Shown: positions 51,419 through 60,604, numbered from the stretch's first letter. The stretch: 61,940 bases of DNA from CAZEQD01 sp964514305 (GCA_964514305.1 CAZEQD010000006.1:1-61940); one strand, 5' to 3'. Notes: a model not told the origin generated them from the letters alone. Numbers and translations are program-made.

Positions 51419-51563
51419 AAATAATGGCTTCTGACCTTCTATATCTTAGGATAACTGAGGTTAAGACGGAAGTTAAAAGTTAATTTCATCCAGGATGAGA
51501 ATTATTATTAAATGTATATTGAAAACATTTCTATAATTATGATAATTAATCGTAATCAGATTT

Positions 51564-52736
51564 ATGAAAAATAACTATGATCCTTTAGCCTCAGTCCAAG
51601 CAGCTGGGCCACCAGGGACTATATCCTTTATCTATGGCCTTTCTGACCTTACCACTTTTCCCCTTGAGGAATTTCGAACTTGTTTTGACCAGGTTTTTAA
51701 GAATAAAGCTTCCTTGGCTTTACAGTATGGTCCTGAACAGGGTTATGGACCTTTGCTTGATTATCTTAGAAAGAGATTTAAGAAAAAAGAAAATGTTGAT
51801 CTTCCCAGGGCTCAAATTATGTTAACAGGAGGAGCTTCTCAGGCTCTTGACCATATCTGCTCTTTATTTACTAACCAAGGAGATACAATCATAGTTGAGG
51901 CTCCTACCTACCATGAAACCCTTAAGCTCTTCAGCGATCACGGCTTGAATGTTTTTTCAGTCGATATTGATGAGGAAGGGATAATAGTCGAACAACTAGA
52001 GGCAGTCTTAGAGAGGCTCAAGAGAAAGAGAAAGTCAGCCAGATTTCTTTACACAATTCCTAATTTTCAGAATCCCAGTGGAATAAGTATCTCTTTGGCC
52101 AGAAAAAAAGCTGTGCTCGAAGTTATTAAAGATTGGGATTTATATCTGGTTGAGGATGATGTCTACAGGGAACTTGCCTATGAAAATGAACCTCCGCCTT
52201 CTTTTTTTGCTCTAGATAAAACTAATAGGGTACTTAGATTGGGTAGTTTTTCCAAGATTCTTGCTCCTGGTTTAAGGCTCGGATGGTTAATTGCCCCCCC
52301 AACATTTATTGAACTTTTAATCGATAGCGGCTTAAAACGAATGGGTGGTGGTTCTAGCCCATTAATAGCTAATGTCGTCTCTTGCTTCTGTAATCATGGC
52401 TGGCTTGAGCCTCACCTGAAATTTATTCGGGCTCATTATAAACTTAAAAGAGATATAATGTTTAAAAGCCTTGAAACTTATATGCCAGAAGCCATAAGCT
52501 GGACCAAACCCAAAGGTGGTTTTTTTATCTGGATAAAGCTTCCTTTTAACTTGAGGATTGAAGAGGTTGTAAATTGGTCTCAATCTTCAGGAGTTTTGGT
52601 ATTAAGTGGAAATGATTTTTTTGTTAAGCCCCCCCAAACTCCATACCTTAGGCTAGCTTTTAGTTTTTTAAACCAAAATAAGATTGAAGAAGGAATTGCT
52701 AAATTAGCGAACGTTATTAAATCTCATATAAGGTAG
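51564..52736 (+). CDS. PLP-dependent aminotransferase, class I/II (2-aminoadipate/LysN-like)
   Basis: This 390-residue protein has the fold-type I PLP features: MLTGGASQALDHI, YTIPNFQNPSG, LVEDDVYRELAY and LGSFSKILAPGLRLGW with the Schiff-base Lys. LAPGLRLGW and the opening YGPEQGYGPLLDYLRKR are typical of MocR/LysN-type aminotransferases lacking a DNA-binding domain. Substrates in this group include 2-aminoadipate, aromatic and branched amino acids; here unknown. It precedes the DAO- and OCD-type genes by ~100 nt and may act with them. Confidence 0.9.
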   Translation: MKNNYDPLASVQAAGPPGTISFIYGLSDLTTFPLEEFRTCFDQVFKNKASLALQYGPEQGYGPLLDYLRKRFKKKENVDLPRAQIMLTGGASQALDHICSLFTNQGDTIIVEAPTYHETLKLFSDHGLNVFSVDIDEEGIIVEQLEAVLERLKRKRKSARFLYTIPNFQNPSGISISLARKKAVLEVIKDWDLYLVEDDVYRELAYENEPPPSFFALDKTNRVLRLGSFSKILAPGLRLGWLIAPPTFIELLIDSGLKRMGGGSSPLIANVVSCFCNHGWLEPHLKFIRAHYKLKRDIMFKSLETYMPEAISWTKPKGGFFIWIKLPFNLRIEEVVNWSQSSGVLVLSGNDFFVKPPQTPYLRLAFSFLNQNKIEEGIAKLANVIKSHIR

Positions 52737-52842
52737 AAGTGAGTTGGGTTCAGCCGAAGAGAATGATTAAGGTAAAAAGTTGGCTTGGATGGAGGAGGAA
52801 ATAATAAAGTCTTAGTCTTAAAGAAGACGAAAAAAGAAGGGA

Positions 52843-53997
52843 ATGGAGAAACTTAAGAAGAAGGCTGAGGTGGTCATAATTGGCGGGGGCATTATGGGAT
52901 TGTCTACCGCCTATTATCTAGCTCGGGCTGGCTGTCGAGATATAGTCCTCGTAGAAAGAGATCTTTTAGCTCAGGCTTCAACCGGATTATCGGTGGGAGG
53001 GATTCGTCAGCAGTTTTCTCATCCGGCCAATATAATACTTTCTCAAAAGTCAATAGAAGTTTTTGAAAATTTCCAAGAGGAATTCGGTCAGGATATTAGT
53101 TTTCATCAAGTTGGCTATTTATTTTTGGCTCAACAAGATCAAACCTGGAAAGATTTTTTAGCCGGAGTTGAACAACAGAAAGCTTATGGCGTTCAAGTTG
53201 AGATTTGTCAGCCTTCTGAAATTGAATACCGCTGGCCTTATCTTTATGTCTCTGATCTAAAAGGAGGCACTTTAAGCCCACGAGATGGCTATGCAGATCC
53301 CTACTTGGTTGCTATGGGCTTTGCCCAGGCAGCCAGAAAGCTAGGCGTTAGCCTTGAAGAAAAGACAGAAGCCGTAGGAATAGAAATAAAAGAGGGGAGG
53401 ATAAGAAAAATTCAAACTAATAGAGGAGCTATTTATACCCATATTGTGGTTAATTCTGCTGGAGCTTGGGCTAAGGAAGTAGCCAAAATGGCTGGTTTAG
53501 ATTTACCCATAAATCCTTATCGGAGGCAAGTATTTGTGACTAAAGCTTTCCCGGATATAACAGAGCCTATCCCTTTGGTCATTGATATGGATAATTCTTT
53601 TTATTTTCGCAGAGAAGGAGCAGGAATCTTAATGGGCAAGAATGATCCAGAAGAGCCTCCAAGTTTTAATACTAATTTGGATTGGTCTAGGTTAGAGGAA
53701 GTTACAGCGGCGGCCATCCATCGGGTTCCTATCTTAGAAAAGGCAGAGATTTTAAAAGGATGGGCTGGTCTTTATGCTGTTACACCTGATAGCAATCCAA
53801 TTATAGGGGCCTTGTCAGAAATTGAAGGCTTTTTCTGTGCTGCTGGTTTTTCTGGCCATGGTTTTCAACATGGTCCGGCAGTTGGACAGATATTAAGTGA
53901 GTTTATTCTTAAAAGAAAAACTGAATTTGATCTTTCTCCCTTTACTTATGGGCGCTTTAAGCGAGAAGAATTAAAGGGGGAAAGGAGGGTAATATAA
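52843..53997 (+). CDS. DAO-family FAD-dependent oxidoreductase (sarcosine/glycine oxidase-like)
   Basis: This 384-residue protein starts with the dinucleotide-binding VVIIGGGIMGLSTAYYLARAG and has GLSVGGIRQQFSHPANI, a DAO-family substrate-side segment. Near the C-terminus are GWAGLYAVTPDSNPIIG and FSGHGFQHGPAVG, the DAO C-terminal motif. It resembles the beta subunit of sarcosine oxidase or hydrogen-cyanide-synthase/proline-dehydrogenase-like flavoproteins. It oxidises an amine next to a carboxylate. The OCD-family gene begins 2 nt after its stop, so the two are surely co-transcribed. An AAGGGA site precedes the ATG. Confidence 0.9.
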   Translation: MEKLKKKAEVVIIGGGIMGLSTAYYLARAGCRDIVLVERDLLAQASTGLSVGGIRQQFSHPANIILSQKSIEVFENFQEEFGQDISFHQVGYLFLAQQDQTWKDFLAGVEQQKAYGVQVEICQPSEIEYRWPYLYVSDLKGGTLSPRDGYADPYLVAMGFAQAARKLGVSLEEKTEAVGIEIKEGRIRKIQTNRGAIYTHIVVNSAGAWAKEVAKMAGLDLPINPYRRQVFVTKAFPDITEPIPLVIDMDNSFYFRREGAGILMGKNDPEEPPSFNTNLDWSRLEEVTAAAIHRVPILEKAEILKGWAGLYAVTPDSNPIIGALSEIEGFFCAAGFSGHGFQHGPAVGQILSEFILKRKTEFDLSPFTYGRFKREELKGERRVI

Positions 53998-53999
53998 CC

Positions 54000-54992
54000 A
54001 TGAAGATAAGAATTATTTCGCGAAATGAAGTCAAGAAAGCAGTTAAAATGGTTGAGGCTATTAAGGCCGTTAAAGAAGCCTATATCCAACTTTCAGCCGG
54101 TCAAGCTATAGTTCCTTTAAGGAGTCACATTGCCATCAAAGAGCAGGAGGCAGTATCCCTGTTTATGCCTGCTTATTTAGCCCAGAGCCAATCATTAGGA
54201 GTCAAAATTGTCTCAGTTTTTCCTAAAAACAAAGAGAAGAAATTGCCTACTATTTTGGCTACAGTTATAGCTCTGAGCGCAGAAAGCGGCCAGCCTTTAG
54301 CTGTTATCGAAGGTTCTTATTTAACAGCCCTCAGAACCGGAGCTGCTTCTGGTGTGGCCACCGAGCTTCTGGCTCGAAAGGAAGCTCGAGTGGCCGCTTT
54401 TTTTGGAGCCGGAGCTCAAACAAGGACTCAAATAGAGGCTGTCCTTTCAGTTCGGCCTATCAGGAAAATTTGGATTTTCGATATAGAGAGAGAAAAAGCT
54501 GAAGAATTGGCTGAAGAATTAAGAAAAAGCACCATAACTAGCCAAATTGAAGTTCAAATAGTCACCTCTCCGTCTGAAGCTGTCCAAGAAGCTGATATAA
54601 TTTGCACAGCTACAACTTCTTTCCGCCCTGTTTTTGATGATGTCTCTCTCAAGCCTGGGGTCCATATCAATGGTATTGGCTCTTATACTCCGCAAATGCA
54701 GGAGATTCCAGCCGAGACAGTTGTTCGGGCCAAAGTGGTCGTGGACTCTTTCCAGGCCTGTTTGGCTGAAGCTGGGGATTTACTTATTCCTATAGAAAAG
54801 GGAATATTAAGGAAAGGAGACATATATGGAGAAATTGGTCAGATAGCAGCTGGGAAACTCCCCGGCCGTCAATCAGATAAAGAAATAACCTTTTTTAAAT
54901 CGGTGGGAATAGCTGTTCAGGATGTAGCTGTAGCCGAGCTTGTCCTTAGTCAAAGCCAGACACTAGGGCTTGGTGTTGAAGTCGATATTTGA
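54000..54992 (+). CDS. Ornithine cyclodeaminase/mu-crystallin family protein
   Basis: This 330-residue protein has the OCD/mu-crystallin marks: VKMVEAIKAVKEAYIQLSAGQ, SLFMPAYLAQSQSLGVKIV, GSYLTALRTGAASGVATELLAR and the Rossmann AAFFGAGAQTRTQIEAVL. Family members are ornithine cyclodeaminases, alanine dehydrogenases or ketimine (pyrroline/piperideine-2-carboxylate) reductases. With a DAO-type oxidase 2 nt upstream, a ketimine-reductase or imino-acid role is plausible but unproven. Its last 30 nt overlap the convergent tyrS 3' end. Confidence 0.9.
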   Translation: MKIRIISRNEVKKAVKMVEAIKAVKEAYIQLSAGQAIVPLRSHIAIKEQEAVSLFMPAYLAQSQSLGVKIVSVFPKNKEKKLPTILATVIALSAESGQPLAVIEGSYLTALRTGAASGVATELLARKEARVAAFFGAGAQTRTQIEAVLSVRPIRKIWIFDIEREKAEELAEELRKSTITSQIEVQIVTSPSEAVQEADIICTATTSFRPVFDDVSLKPGVHINGIGSYTPQMQEIPAETVVRAKVVVDSFQACLAEAGDLLIPIEKGILRKGDIYGEIGQIAAGKLPGRQSDKEITFFKSVGIAVQDVAVAELVLSQSQTLGLGVEVDI

Positions 54993-56204
54993 AGATTTGA
55001 GTTTGTAAAATTTTCTTTTTCCAATTTTAAGGATAACTTCTTTATTTTTTTGAAAATCTAAGACCAGACTTATATCTTTCACTCTTTCTCCGTTTAGATA
55101 TACACCTCCTTGGCGAATCATTCTTTTAGCTTCACCACGAGTGGAGAAAATATGGAAGTTTATTAATAAATTGATAAGGGGAGTTTTGGCAGTTTTAATC
55201 CTGATTTCTTCCATTTCTGTTGGATACTTTTTCTCTTTAAAGACTCGCTCGAATTCCCTTGTAGCTTTGGCTGCTTCTTCTTTTCCCCAAAAGTCAGTCA
55301 CGATTGACTGGGCTAATTTTGATTTTAAATCCTTAGGATTTATTTTATTTTCCTTTATAGATGCCTTCCATTTTTCGATTTGCGAGAGGGGTTCATCAGT
55401 CAGTAATTCGTAATAGCGGAACATTAATTCGTCTGAAATTGACATTATTTTGCCGTAAATTTGGCTGGGCTTTTCGGTAATAGCTACATAATTGTTTAGC
55501 GACTTACTCATCTTTTCAACTCCGTCCAGTCCTTCCAGGAGAGGCATGGTAATTATAACTTGAGGATCTTGTCCAAATTCGCGCTGGATTTCACGTCCTA
55601 CTAATAGATTAAATTTCTGATCCGTCCCACCCAGTTCAACATCAGCTTTCAGAGCAACTGAATCATAGGCCTGCATTAAAGGGTAAAGAATTTCATGAAC
55701 AGAAATTGGCAGTCCTTTTTTTAAACGGTTGGAAAAATCATCTCTTTCCAAAATTCTGGCCACAGTATATTTCGAGCTAAGATTTATGATATCAATACTA
55801 GTCAGTTTTTCCAGCCAGCGGGAATTGAAGTCAATAATAGTCTTAGCGGGATCGAGAATTTTGAAAATCTGGTTTTTGTAGGTTTCGGCGTTCTGGCGAA
55901 TTTCTTCTCTAGTCATAGGGGGGCGGGTGGCCGATCTTCCGGAAGGATCGCCGATCAGTCCGGTAAAATCGCCGATGAGAAAAACAACCTTATGCCCTAA
56001 ATCTTGAAAATGTTTCATTTTGCGGAGAAGGACGGTGTGTCCTAAATGAATATCAGGCGCGGTGGGATCAAATCCAGCCTTGACCGTTAAAGGCTTTTTG
56101 GTTTTTAGGGACCTTTCTAATTTTGAAGCCAGCTCTTTTTCTTGAATAATTTCTACACAGCCTTTTTTTATATATTCTAACTGACTTTCCACTATTTTTT
56201 TCAT
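54963..56204 (-). CDS. tyrS: Tyrosyl-tRNA synthetase
   Basis: This 413-residue class I synthetase has the HIGH-type motif HLGH in FDPTAPDIHLGHTVLLRKM. The tyrosine site includes GDFTGLIGDPSGRS, then GGTDQKFNLL, and KMSKS follows (EKMSKSLNNYVAI). A C-terminal S4 RNA-binding domain includes RMIRQGGVYLNGERV. It charges tRNA-Tyr. It starts 11 nt after the purN stop on the same strand and its 3' end overlaps the OCD-family gene by 30 nt. Confidence 0.96.
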   Translation of the reverse strand: MKKIVESQLEYIKKGCVEIIQEKELASKLERSLKTKKPLTVKAGFDPTAPDIHLGHTVLLRKMKHFQDLGHKVVFLIGDFTGLIGDPSGRSATRPPMTREEIRQNAETYKNQIFKILDPAKTIIDFNSRWLEKLTSIDIINLSSKYTVARILERDDFSNRLKKGLPISVHEILYPLMQAYDSVALKADVELGGTDQKFNLLVGREIQREFGQDPQVIITMPLLEGLDGVEKMSKSLNNYVAITEKPSQIYGKIMSISDELMFRYYELLTDEPLSQIEKWKASIKENKINPKDLKSKLAQSIVTDFWGKEEAAKATREFERVFKEKKYPTEMEEIRIKTAKTPLINLLINFHIFSTRGEAKRMIRQGGVYLNGERVKDISLVLDFQKNKEVILKIGKRKFYKLKSSNIDFNTKP

Positions 56205-56215
56205 CTTTTTCCTTT

Positions 56216-56857
56216 TTATTTTTGTCTGATGAAGACCCTTCTTTCCATCACTTCCAACTTACCTTCGAAATAGAGTCTAACCGCTTCCGGATAAATTTTA
56301 TGTTCTTCTTTTAGTATCCTTTGACTCAGGCTTTCTTCAGTATCATCTTGGAGGACAGGCACTACAGCCTGAAGAATGATGGGTCCCATGTCCACATCAG
56401 CGGTGACAAAATGGACAGTGGCTCCTGAATATTTTACTCCCCATTCCAAGGCCTTTTTTTGGACATGAAGGCCTGGAAAAGCAGGCAGTAGAGCCGGGTG
56501 AATATTCATAATAGAATTTTTAAAATGATGGCAGAAAGACGGACTTAATATTTTCATATAGCCAGCCAAACAGATCAAATCCACCTTTCTTTTTTTTACT
56601 TCCTTTATAATTGCTTGTTCGTAATCTTGCCGACTTGGAAAATCTTTCGGATTGAGATAAAGAGTGTCAAGCTTTCTTTCTTGAGCTATTTTAAGTCCTG
56701 GAGCATCTTTTTTGTTGCTAAAAACAAGAACAATTTCAGCATTTATTTTTCCCGCTAAAATAGCGTCATGGATTGCCCTAAAATTTGAACCTCTCCCTGA
56801 AATAAAAACGGCAATTTTCCCTCTTTTTTTAGGGCTTTTAAAAAATTGATCTGTCAT
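56216..56857 (-). CDS. purN: Phosphoribosylglycinamide formyltransferase
   Basis: This 213-residue protein has IAVFISGRGSNFRAI at the phosphate-binding start, LAGYMKILSP, and the catalytic NIHPALLPAFPG with Asn and His. ATVHFVTADVDMGPII follows with the catalytic Asp. It transfers a formyl group from 10-formyl-THF to GAR in purine synthesis. It belongs with the upstream purB-S-Q-L cluster but is separated from purL by a barrel-protein gene, and is followed by tyrS. Confidence 0.95.
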   Translation of the reverse strand: MTDQFFKSPKKRGKIAVFISGRGSNFRAIHDAILAGKINAEIVLVFSNKKDAPGLKIAQERKLDTLYLNPKDFPSRQDYEQAIIKEVKKRKVDLICLAGYMKILSPSFCHHFKNSIMNIHPALLPAFPGLHVQKKALEWGVKYSGATVHFVTADVDMGPIILQAVVPVLQDDTEESLSQRILKEEHKIYPEAVRLYFEGKLEVMERRVFIRQK

Positions 56858-56873
56858 TTTATGGTCCTTTATT

Positions 56874-57731
56874 TTAGAATTTAAAGCTAAATCCTAAGAT
56901 GAGCGATATCCCGCTTAAGTCAATTACGGTCTTTTCCACAGCACGAAAAGTCTCCCCCGAAGGCTTTTCTTTAAAGAGCTGGTTTTTGCTTTCCCAAAAA
57001 TCCAAATCTGTATTATACTCTTCATAATAGTAGAGAGTGGCTTTTTCTCCACTTTTTAATTCTCCTTGAAAATTGCTAATTTTAGCCCGCCTGAATTGGC
57101 CTTCTATAAAGAAGTGGATACTTTCTTCAGCTTCATAGACTAACCCTATGCTCGAAAAAAATGATTTTCCAAGGGAAGTGGCCTTTTGGAGAAGAAGAAA
57201 AGTAAATTTATTAGCTGGCATTATTTTTGTTTCTTTCCTCTCTACAAATTTGGTCCAGAGAAGGCCTCCTCCCCCTTTCACAAATAATTTTAGTCTATTT
57301 CGGATTGGGAAAAAATAATAAGCTGCCATATTCAATGGAAAAGCATTTATAGTTATTGGGTCCATATAAATGTATGTATCCGATTTTCTGGTGATGGACA
57401 TCGAAGTTTTTTTCTCACTCATATCGCCATATAAATAGCCAGTACTAATTCCAGCCGCGATACGGGGAGAGAAAAAGAGAAGAACTTCTCCTTCGAAATA
57501 AGTTCCAAGATGAAAATCTTTGATTTCTCCTTCTTTAAAGGCCCAGTCTGGGTAAAAATCAGCTAATTTTCTAATTAATTGTTCGTGGCTTTGAAGGCTA
57601 AGATTTATATGGTTTGGATTAAAGTAATTAAGAGAACCGGATAATTTTAAATTCAATTCAAGGCTATAAGAGAAACTGGTAAGAGATAGAAAAACGATAA
57701 TAAGTAAGAAATTTTTTATTAATATCTTCAT
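56874..57731 (-). CDS. Putative outer-membrane beta-barrel protein, unknown
   Basis: This 285-residue protein has a signal peptide (about 1-23, ending SFSYS) and amphipathic strands typical of small barrels (GTYFEGEVLLFFSPRIAAGI, LKLFVKGGGGLLWTKF). It ends ISLILGFSFKF with a terminal Phe. No family is recognised. It lies inside the purine cluster between purL and purN, an odd neighbour, and starts ~190 nt after the purL stop. Confidence 0.6.
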   Translation of the reverse strand: MKILIKNFLLIIVFLSLTSFSYSLELNLKLSGSLNYFNPNHINLSLQSHEQLIRKLADFYPDWAFKEGEIKDFHLGTYFEGEVLLFFSPRIAAGISTGYLYGDMSEKKTSMSITRKSDTYIYMDPITINAFPLNMAAYYFFPIRNRLKLFVKGGGGLLWTKFVERKETKIMPANKFTFLLLQKATSLGKSFFSSIGLVYEAEESIHFFIEGQFRRAKISNFQGELKSGEKATLYYYEEYNTDLDFWESKNQLFKEKPSGETFRAVEKTVIDLSGISLILGFSFKF

Positions 57732-57924
57732 TGGCCGTTAATTATTCAAATATAAATATATTTCCTTTATGGGGCCAGTTTAAATATTCAGGACGAAATT
57801 TTCAATGTTTTTATTTGGCTATCTGGAATTACTCTTTTTCCAAACAAAAAATATTTGTTCTAAAATCTTTAGCAGCAGTTCCTCACGGACAAAAGGCCAG
57901 GGGCCTTTCTCATATTATTTAAGA

Positions 57925-59427
57925 TTATTTAAGGTTAAAATATTTGGGAATAGATTGTTTCCACTGTAAATAAGCTTTTTTGACCGAAACATCGATAACT
58001 TTTTGTTTTAGAGGAGAAATTTGGATTCTATTTCCTCCCGTTTGCGGATCAAGGTAAGTGTAAAGGGAATTGCCATCTAAAGAGATAGCTATGGCTCTTC
58101 GGCTATTTTTTATTCTCAGTAATGAAGCATCTGCTCCGGGGAGAAGAATAGTGTTGATTTGGACCATATGGTCGTACTGGCGATAAACCCATTCCTTATC
58201 AGCTATAGTTGGTGATGAAAGAAGTTGAAGAAAAGCCTGATTGTAGTCCTGAGGAAAGGGTATCGGTCCGATTTTGGCTTTCTTTTTTATGTATGAAGGA
58301 ATCTTGGTTCTTCTTTTATAAACCGGACAGAGATTGACAATAGCCTCTACAGGGAGATCTACTACTACTTGGCCGCCTGCTTTAACTTTTAAATTTCCTC
58401 CTTCAGTCACTTCTCCGATTTTAACGGCTTCTAAATCCCATTTGGCAAAAATAGATTGGACTTCTTTTACTTTGTCTTTTTTAGCTACAATTAGCATTCT
58501 TTCTTGGGATTCAGAAAGCATAATTTCATAAGGTGTCATGCCTGCTTCTCGCTGGGGTACAAGATCGAGGTTGATTTCAATTCCCGTACCTGATTTAGCA
58601 GCCATTTCTGAAGCTGAACAGGTTAATCCAGCTGCTCCCATATCTTGAATACCGACAATGAGATTCTTTGACATAACTTCTAAACAAGCTTCCAGCAGCA
58701 ACTTTTCTATGAATGGATCGCCAACTTGAACATTGGGCCTTTTCTGGTCTAAGTCTTCCCCAAATTCAGCTGAAGCCATAGTTGCTCCGTGAATACCATC
58801 CCGACCGGTTTTGGCTCCTACATAAAGAACGGGATTGCCAACGCCCTCTGCTTTTGCATAGAAAATTTTATCTTTACTTGTTATTCCCAAACAGAAAACA
58901 TTTACTAGCGGATTATTGGAATAGCATTGATTGAAATAGACTTCTCCTCCTACAGTAGGAACTCCGATTGAGTTCCCATAGCCAGATATACCAGAGACCA
59001 CTCCTTCCATAATAGCTTTATTTTGGCGATGGGAAAGAGGACCAAAACGAAGGGAATCCAGCAAAGCAAGAGGCCTGGCGCCCATGGTGAATATATCCCG
59101 GAGAATACCGCCTACTCCTGTGGCCGCGCCTTGGTAAGGCTCAATAAAAGATGGATGGTTATGTGATTCTATCTTAAAAACAGCTGCTAGTCCCTGGCCA
59201 ATATCAATGATGCCAGCATTTTCGCCAGGTCCCTGAATCACATTTTTCCCAGAGGTAGGCATTTTCTGAAGATAGATTTTAGAGTTTTTATAGCTGCAGT
59301 GTTCTGACCACATTAAGGAGAAAATACCTAATTCAGTTAAATTTGGGGGGCGACCGATGAGTTCCACGATTTTTTGATATTCATCTTGAGTGAGATTATG
59401 TTCTTGCAAAAGTTTGGGATCAATCAT
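57925..59427 (-). CDS. purL: FGAM synthase PurL, apparently truncated (500 residues)
   Basis: The first ~470 residues align with small-type PurL: LGIFSLMWSEHCSYKNS (catalytic His region), ESHNHPSFIEPYQGAATGVGGI, GNSIGVPTVGGEV, GRDGIHGATMAS and GIQDMGAAGLTCS. The second half begins LQLLSSPTIADKEWVYRQYDH. At YTYLDPQTGGNRI the family normally continues into an AEAARN helix and 110-250 more residues; here it diverges to ISPLKQKVIDVSVKKAYLQW and ends. PurL proteins are usually ~600-740 residues. The rest is not found in any frame of the following 190 nt. It may be a genuine deletion, a pseudogene or an unusual form. Confidence 0.8.
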   Translation of the reverse strand: MIDPKLLQEHNLTQDEYQKIVELIGRPPNLTELGIFSLMWSEHCSYKNSKIYLQKMPTSGKNVIQGPGENAGIIDIGQGLAAVFKIESHNHPSFIEPYQGAATGVGGILRDIFTMGARPLALLDSLRFGPLSHRQNKAIMEGVVSGISGYGNSIGVPTVGGEVYFNQCYSNNPLVNVFCLGITSKDKIFYAKAEGVGNPVLYVGAKTGRDGIHGATMASAEFGEDLDQKRPNVQVGDPFIEKLLLEACLEVMSKNLIVGIQDMGAAGLTCSASEMAAKSGTGIEINLDLVPQREAGMTPYEIMLSESQERMLIVAKKDKVKEVQSIFAKWDLEAVKIGEVTEGGNLKVKAGGQVVVDLPVEAIVNLCPVYKRRTKIPSYIKKKAKIGPIPFPQDYNQAFLQLLSSPTIADKEWVYRQYDHMVQINTILLPGADASLLRIKNSRRAIAISLDGNSLYTYLDPQTGGNRIQISPLKQKVIDVSVKKAYLQWKQSIPKYFNLK

Positions 59428-59433
59428 TTTTGT

Positions 59434-60293
59434 CTAAATTTTTTTCTTTTCGTTTAAATAATTTATAATTGATTCGAAGATAATTCGCCCATCTTCACTT
59501 CCCAAAATAGCTTCGGAAGCTCTTTCTGGATGAGGCATAATTCCTAAAATATTTCCTTCTTTATTAGCCAAGCCCGCAATGTTTTCCAAAGAACCATTAA
59601 CGTTGGCTTCGGGGGTTATTTTACCTGAAGCTTCTGAGTATCTGAAAATAATCTGATTGTTTTTTTTCAATTCTTGAATTTTTTGCTCAGGAGCAAAGTA
59701 ATTACCTTCATAGTGAGCAATGGGGATTCTTAGAACCTGCCCTACCTTTCCTTTATTGGTGAAAGGTGTTTGGTTATTTTCCAGTCTAATAAAAACAAAC
59801 TGGCATAGAAATTTGAGGTTTTTATTCATAAGCATGGCTCCAGGGAGGAGTCCTAACTCCAGAAGAATTTGAAATCCATTGCAGATGCCCAGGATAAGTC
59901 CTCCATAGGAGGCAAAGATTTTTATTTCTTGCATGAGAGGAGAAAACTTAGCAATAGCCCCTGATCTTAAATAGTCACCATAAGAAAAACCTCCCGGTAG
60001 AATAACGCAATCAACATTCTGCAAATTGTGCTCTTTATGCCATAGAAAAACTGTTTTTTGCTGGAGGACACTATTTAAGACATAAAAGGTATCGAAATCA
60101 CAGTTAGAGCCAGGAAAAACAACAACTCCNNNNNNNNNNNNNNNNNNNNNNNNNNNNNNNNNNNNNNNNNNNNNNNNNNNNNNNNNNNNNNNNNNNNNNN
60201 NNNNNNNNNNNNNNNNNNNNNNNNNNNNNTTAAGACATAAAAGGTATCGAAATCACAGTTAGAGCCAGGAAAAACAACAACTCCAAATTTCAT
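59434..60293 (-). CDS. purQ: FGAM synthase glutaminase PurQ, interrupted by an N gap
   Basis: The gene starts at ATG 60293 with MKFGVVVFPGSNCDFDTFYV and continues after the N run to ILPGGFSYGDYLRSGA, the nucleophile Cys in LGICNGFQIL and the His-Glu in MPHPERASEA. The 100 Ns (60130-60229) are flanked by an identical 55-bp sequence. Merging the two copies gives an unbroken 234-residue frame, the usual PurQ length. PurQ supplies ammonia to PurL with PurS. The purL ATG at 59427 follows the purQ stop (59434-59436) by 6 nt. Confidence 0.93.
60075..60284. repeat. Exact 55-bp duplication flanking the N gap (assembly artefact)
   Basis: 60075-60129 and 60230-60284 are identical, beginning TTAAGACATAAAAGGTATCG and ending CAACAACTCC. 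Between them are exactly 100 Ns. Both copies encode the same part of purQ, so the contig ends overlap and no sequence is probably missing. Confidence 0.95.
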
Positions 60294-60331
60294 TGTTTTT
60301 TATTTTTCCTGACTTTCATAGCCTGCCTTTA

Positions 60332-60604
60332 TTATTCCAAGATCTGCCACGTAAATTTTTCGATAATAGGATTAGACAGGACTTTGTCTGAAATTTCTGG
60401 GATGATTTTTTCAGCTTCTTTTCTAGAGATTCCTTCCAGTTCAAGTTCAAATACTTTACCCTGCCTTACATCTTTGACAAAACTGTAACCAAGAGTATGA
60501 AGGGCGTTTTTGACTGTTTGTCCTTGGGGATCAAGGACGGTTTCCTTGAAAGAAACGATAATTCTAGCTTTGATTCTGGAGAGCCCTTTCAAAGATAAAA
60601 TCAA
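60332..60604 (-). CDS. purS: FGAM synthase subunit PurS
   Basis: The PurS core reads KARIIVSFKETVLDPQGQTVKNALHTLGY and ends with a ferredoxin-like second half (GKVFELELEG). With PurQ and PurL it forms the FGAM synthase complex of small-PurL organisms. The start is unclear. TTG 60604 and TTG 60592 lack ribosome-binding sites and would add 6-11 residues not typical of PurS. The family start falls at ATC 60574 (IKARIIV), 9 nt after AAAGGG. The gene overlaps the purB 3' end. Confidence 0.88.
   Translation of the reverse strand: MILSLKGLSRIKARIIVSFKETVLDPQGQTVKNALHTLGYSFVKDVRQGKVFELELEGISRKEAEKIIPEISDKVLSNPIIEKFTWQILE

Noticed and set aside
60130..60229. N run as a real unsequenced gap or insertion in purQ
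   Set aside because: The exact 55-bp duplication at both edges and the restored reading frame show overlapping contig ends.
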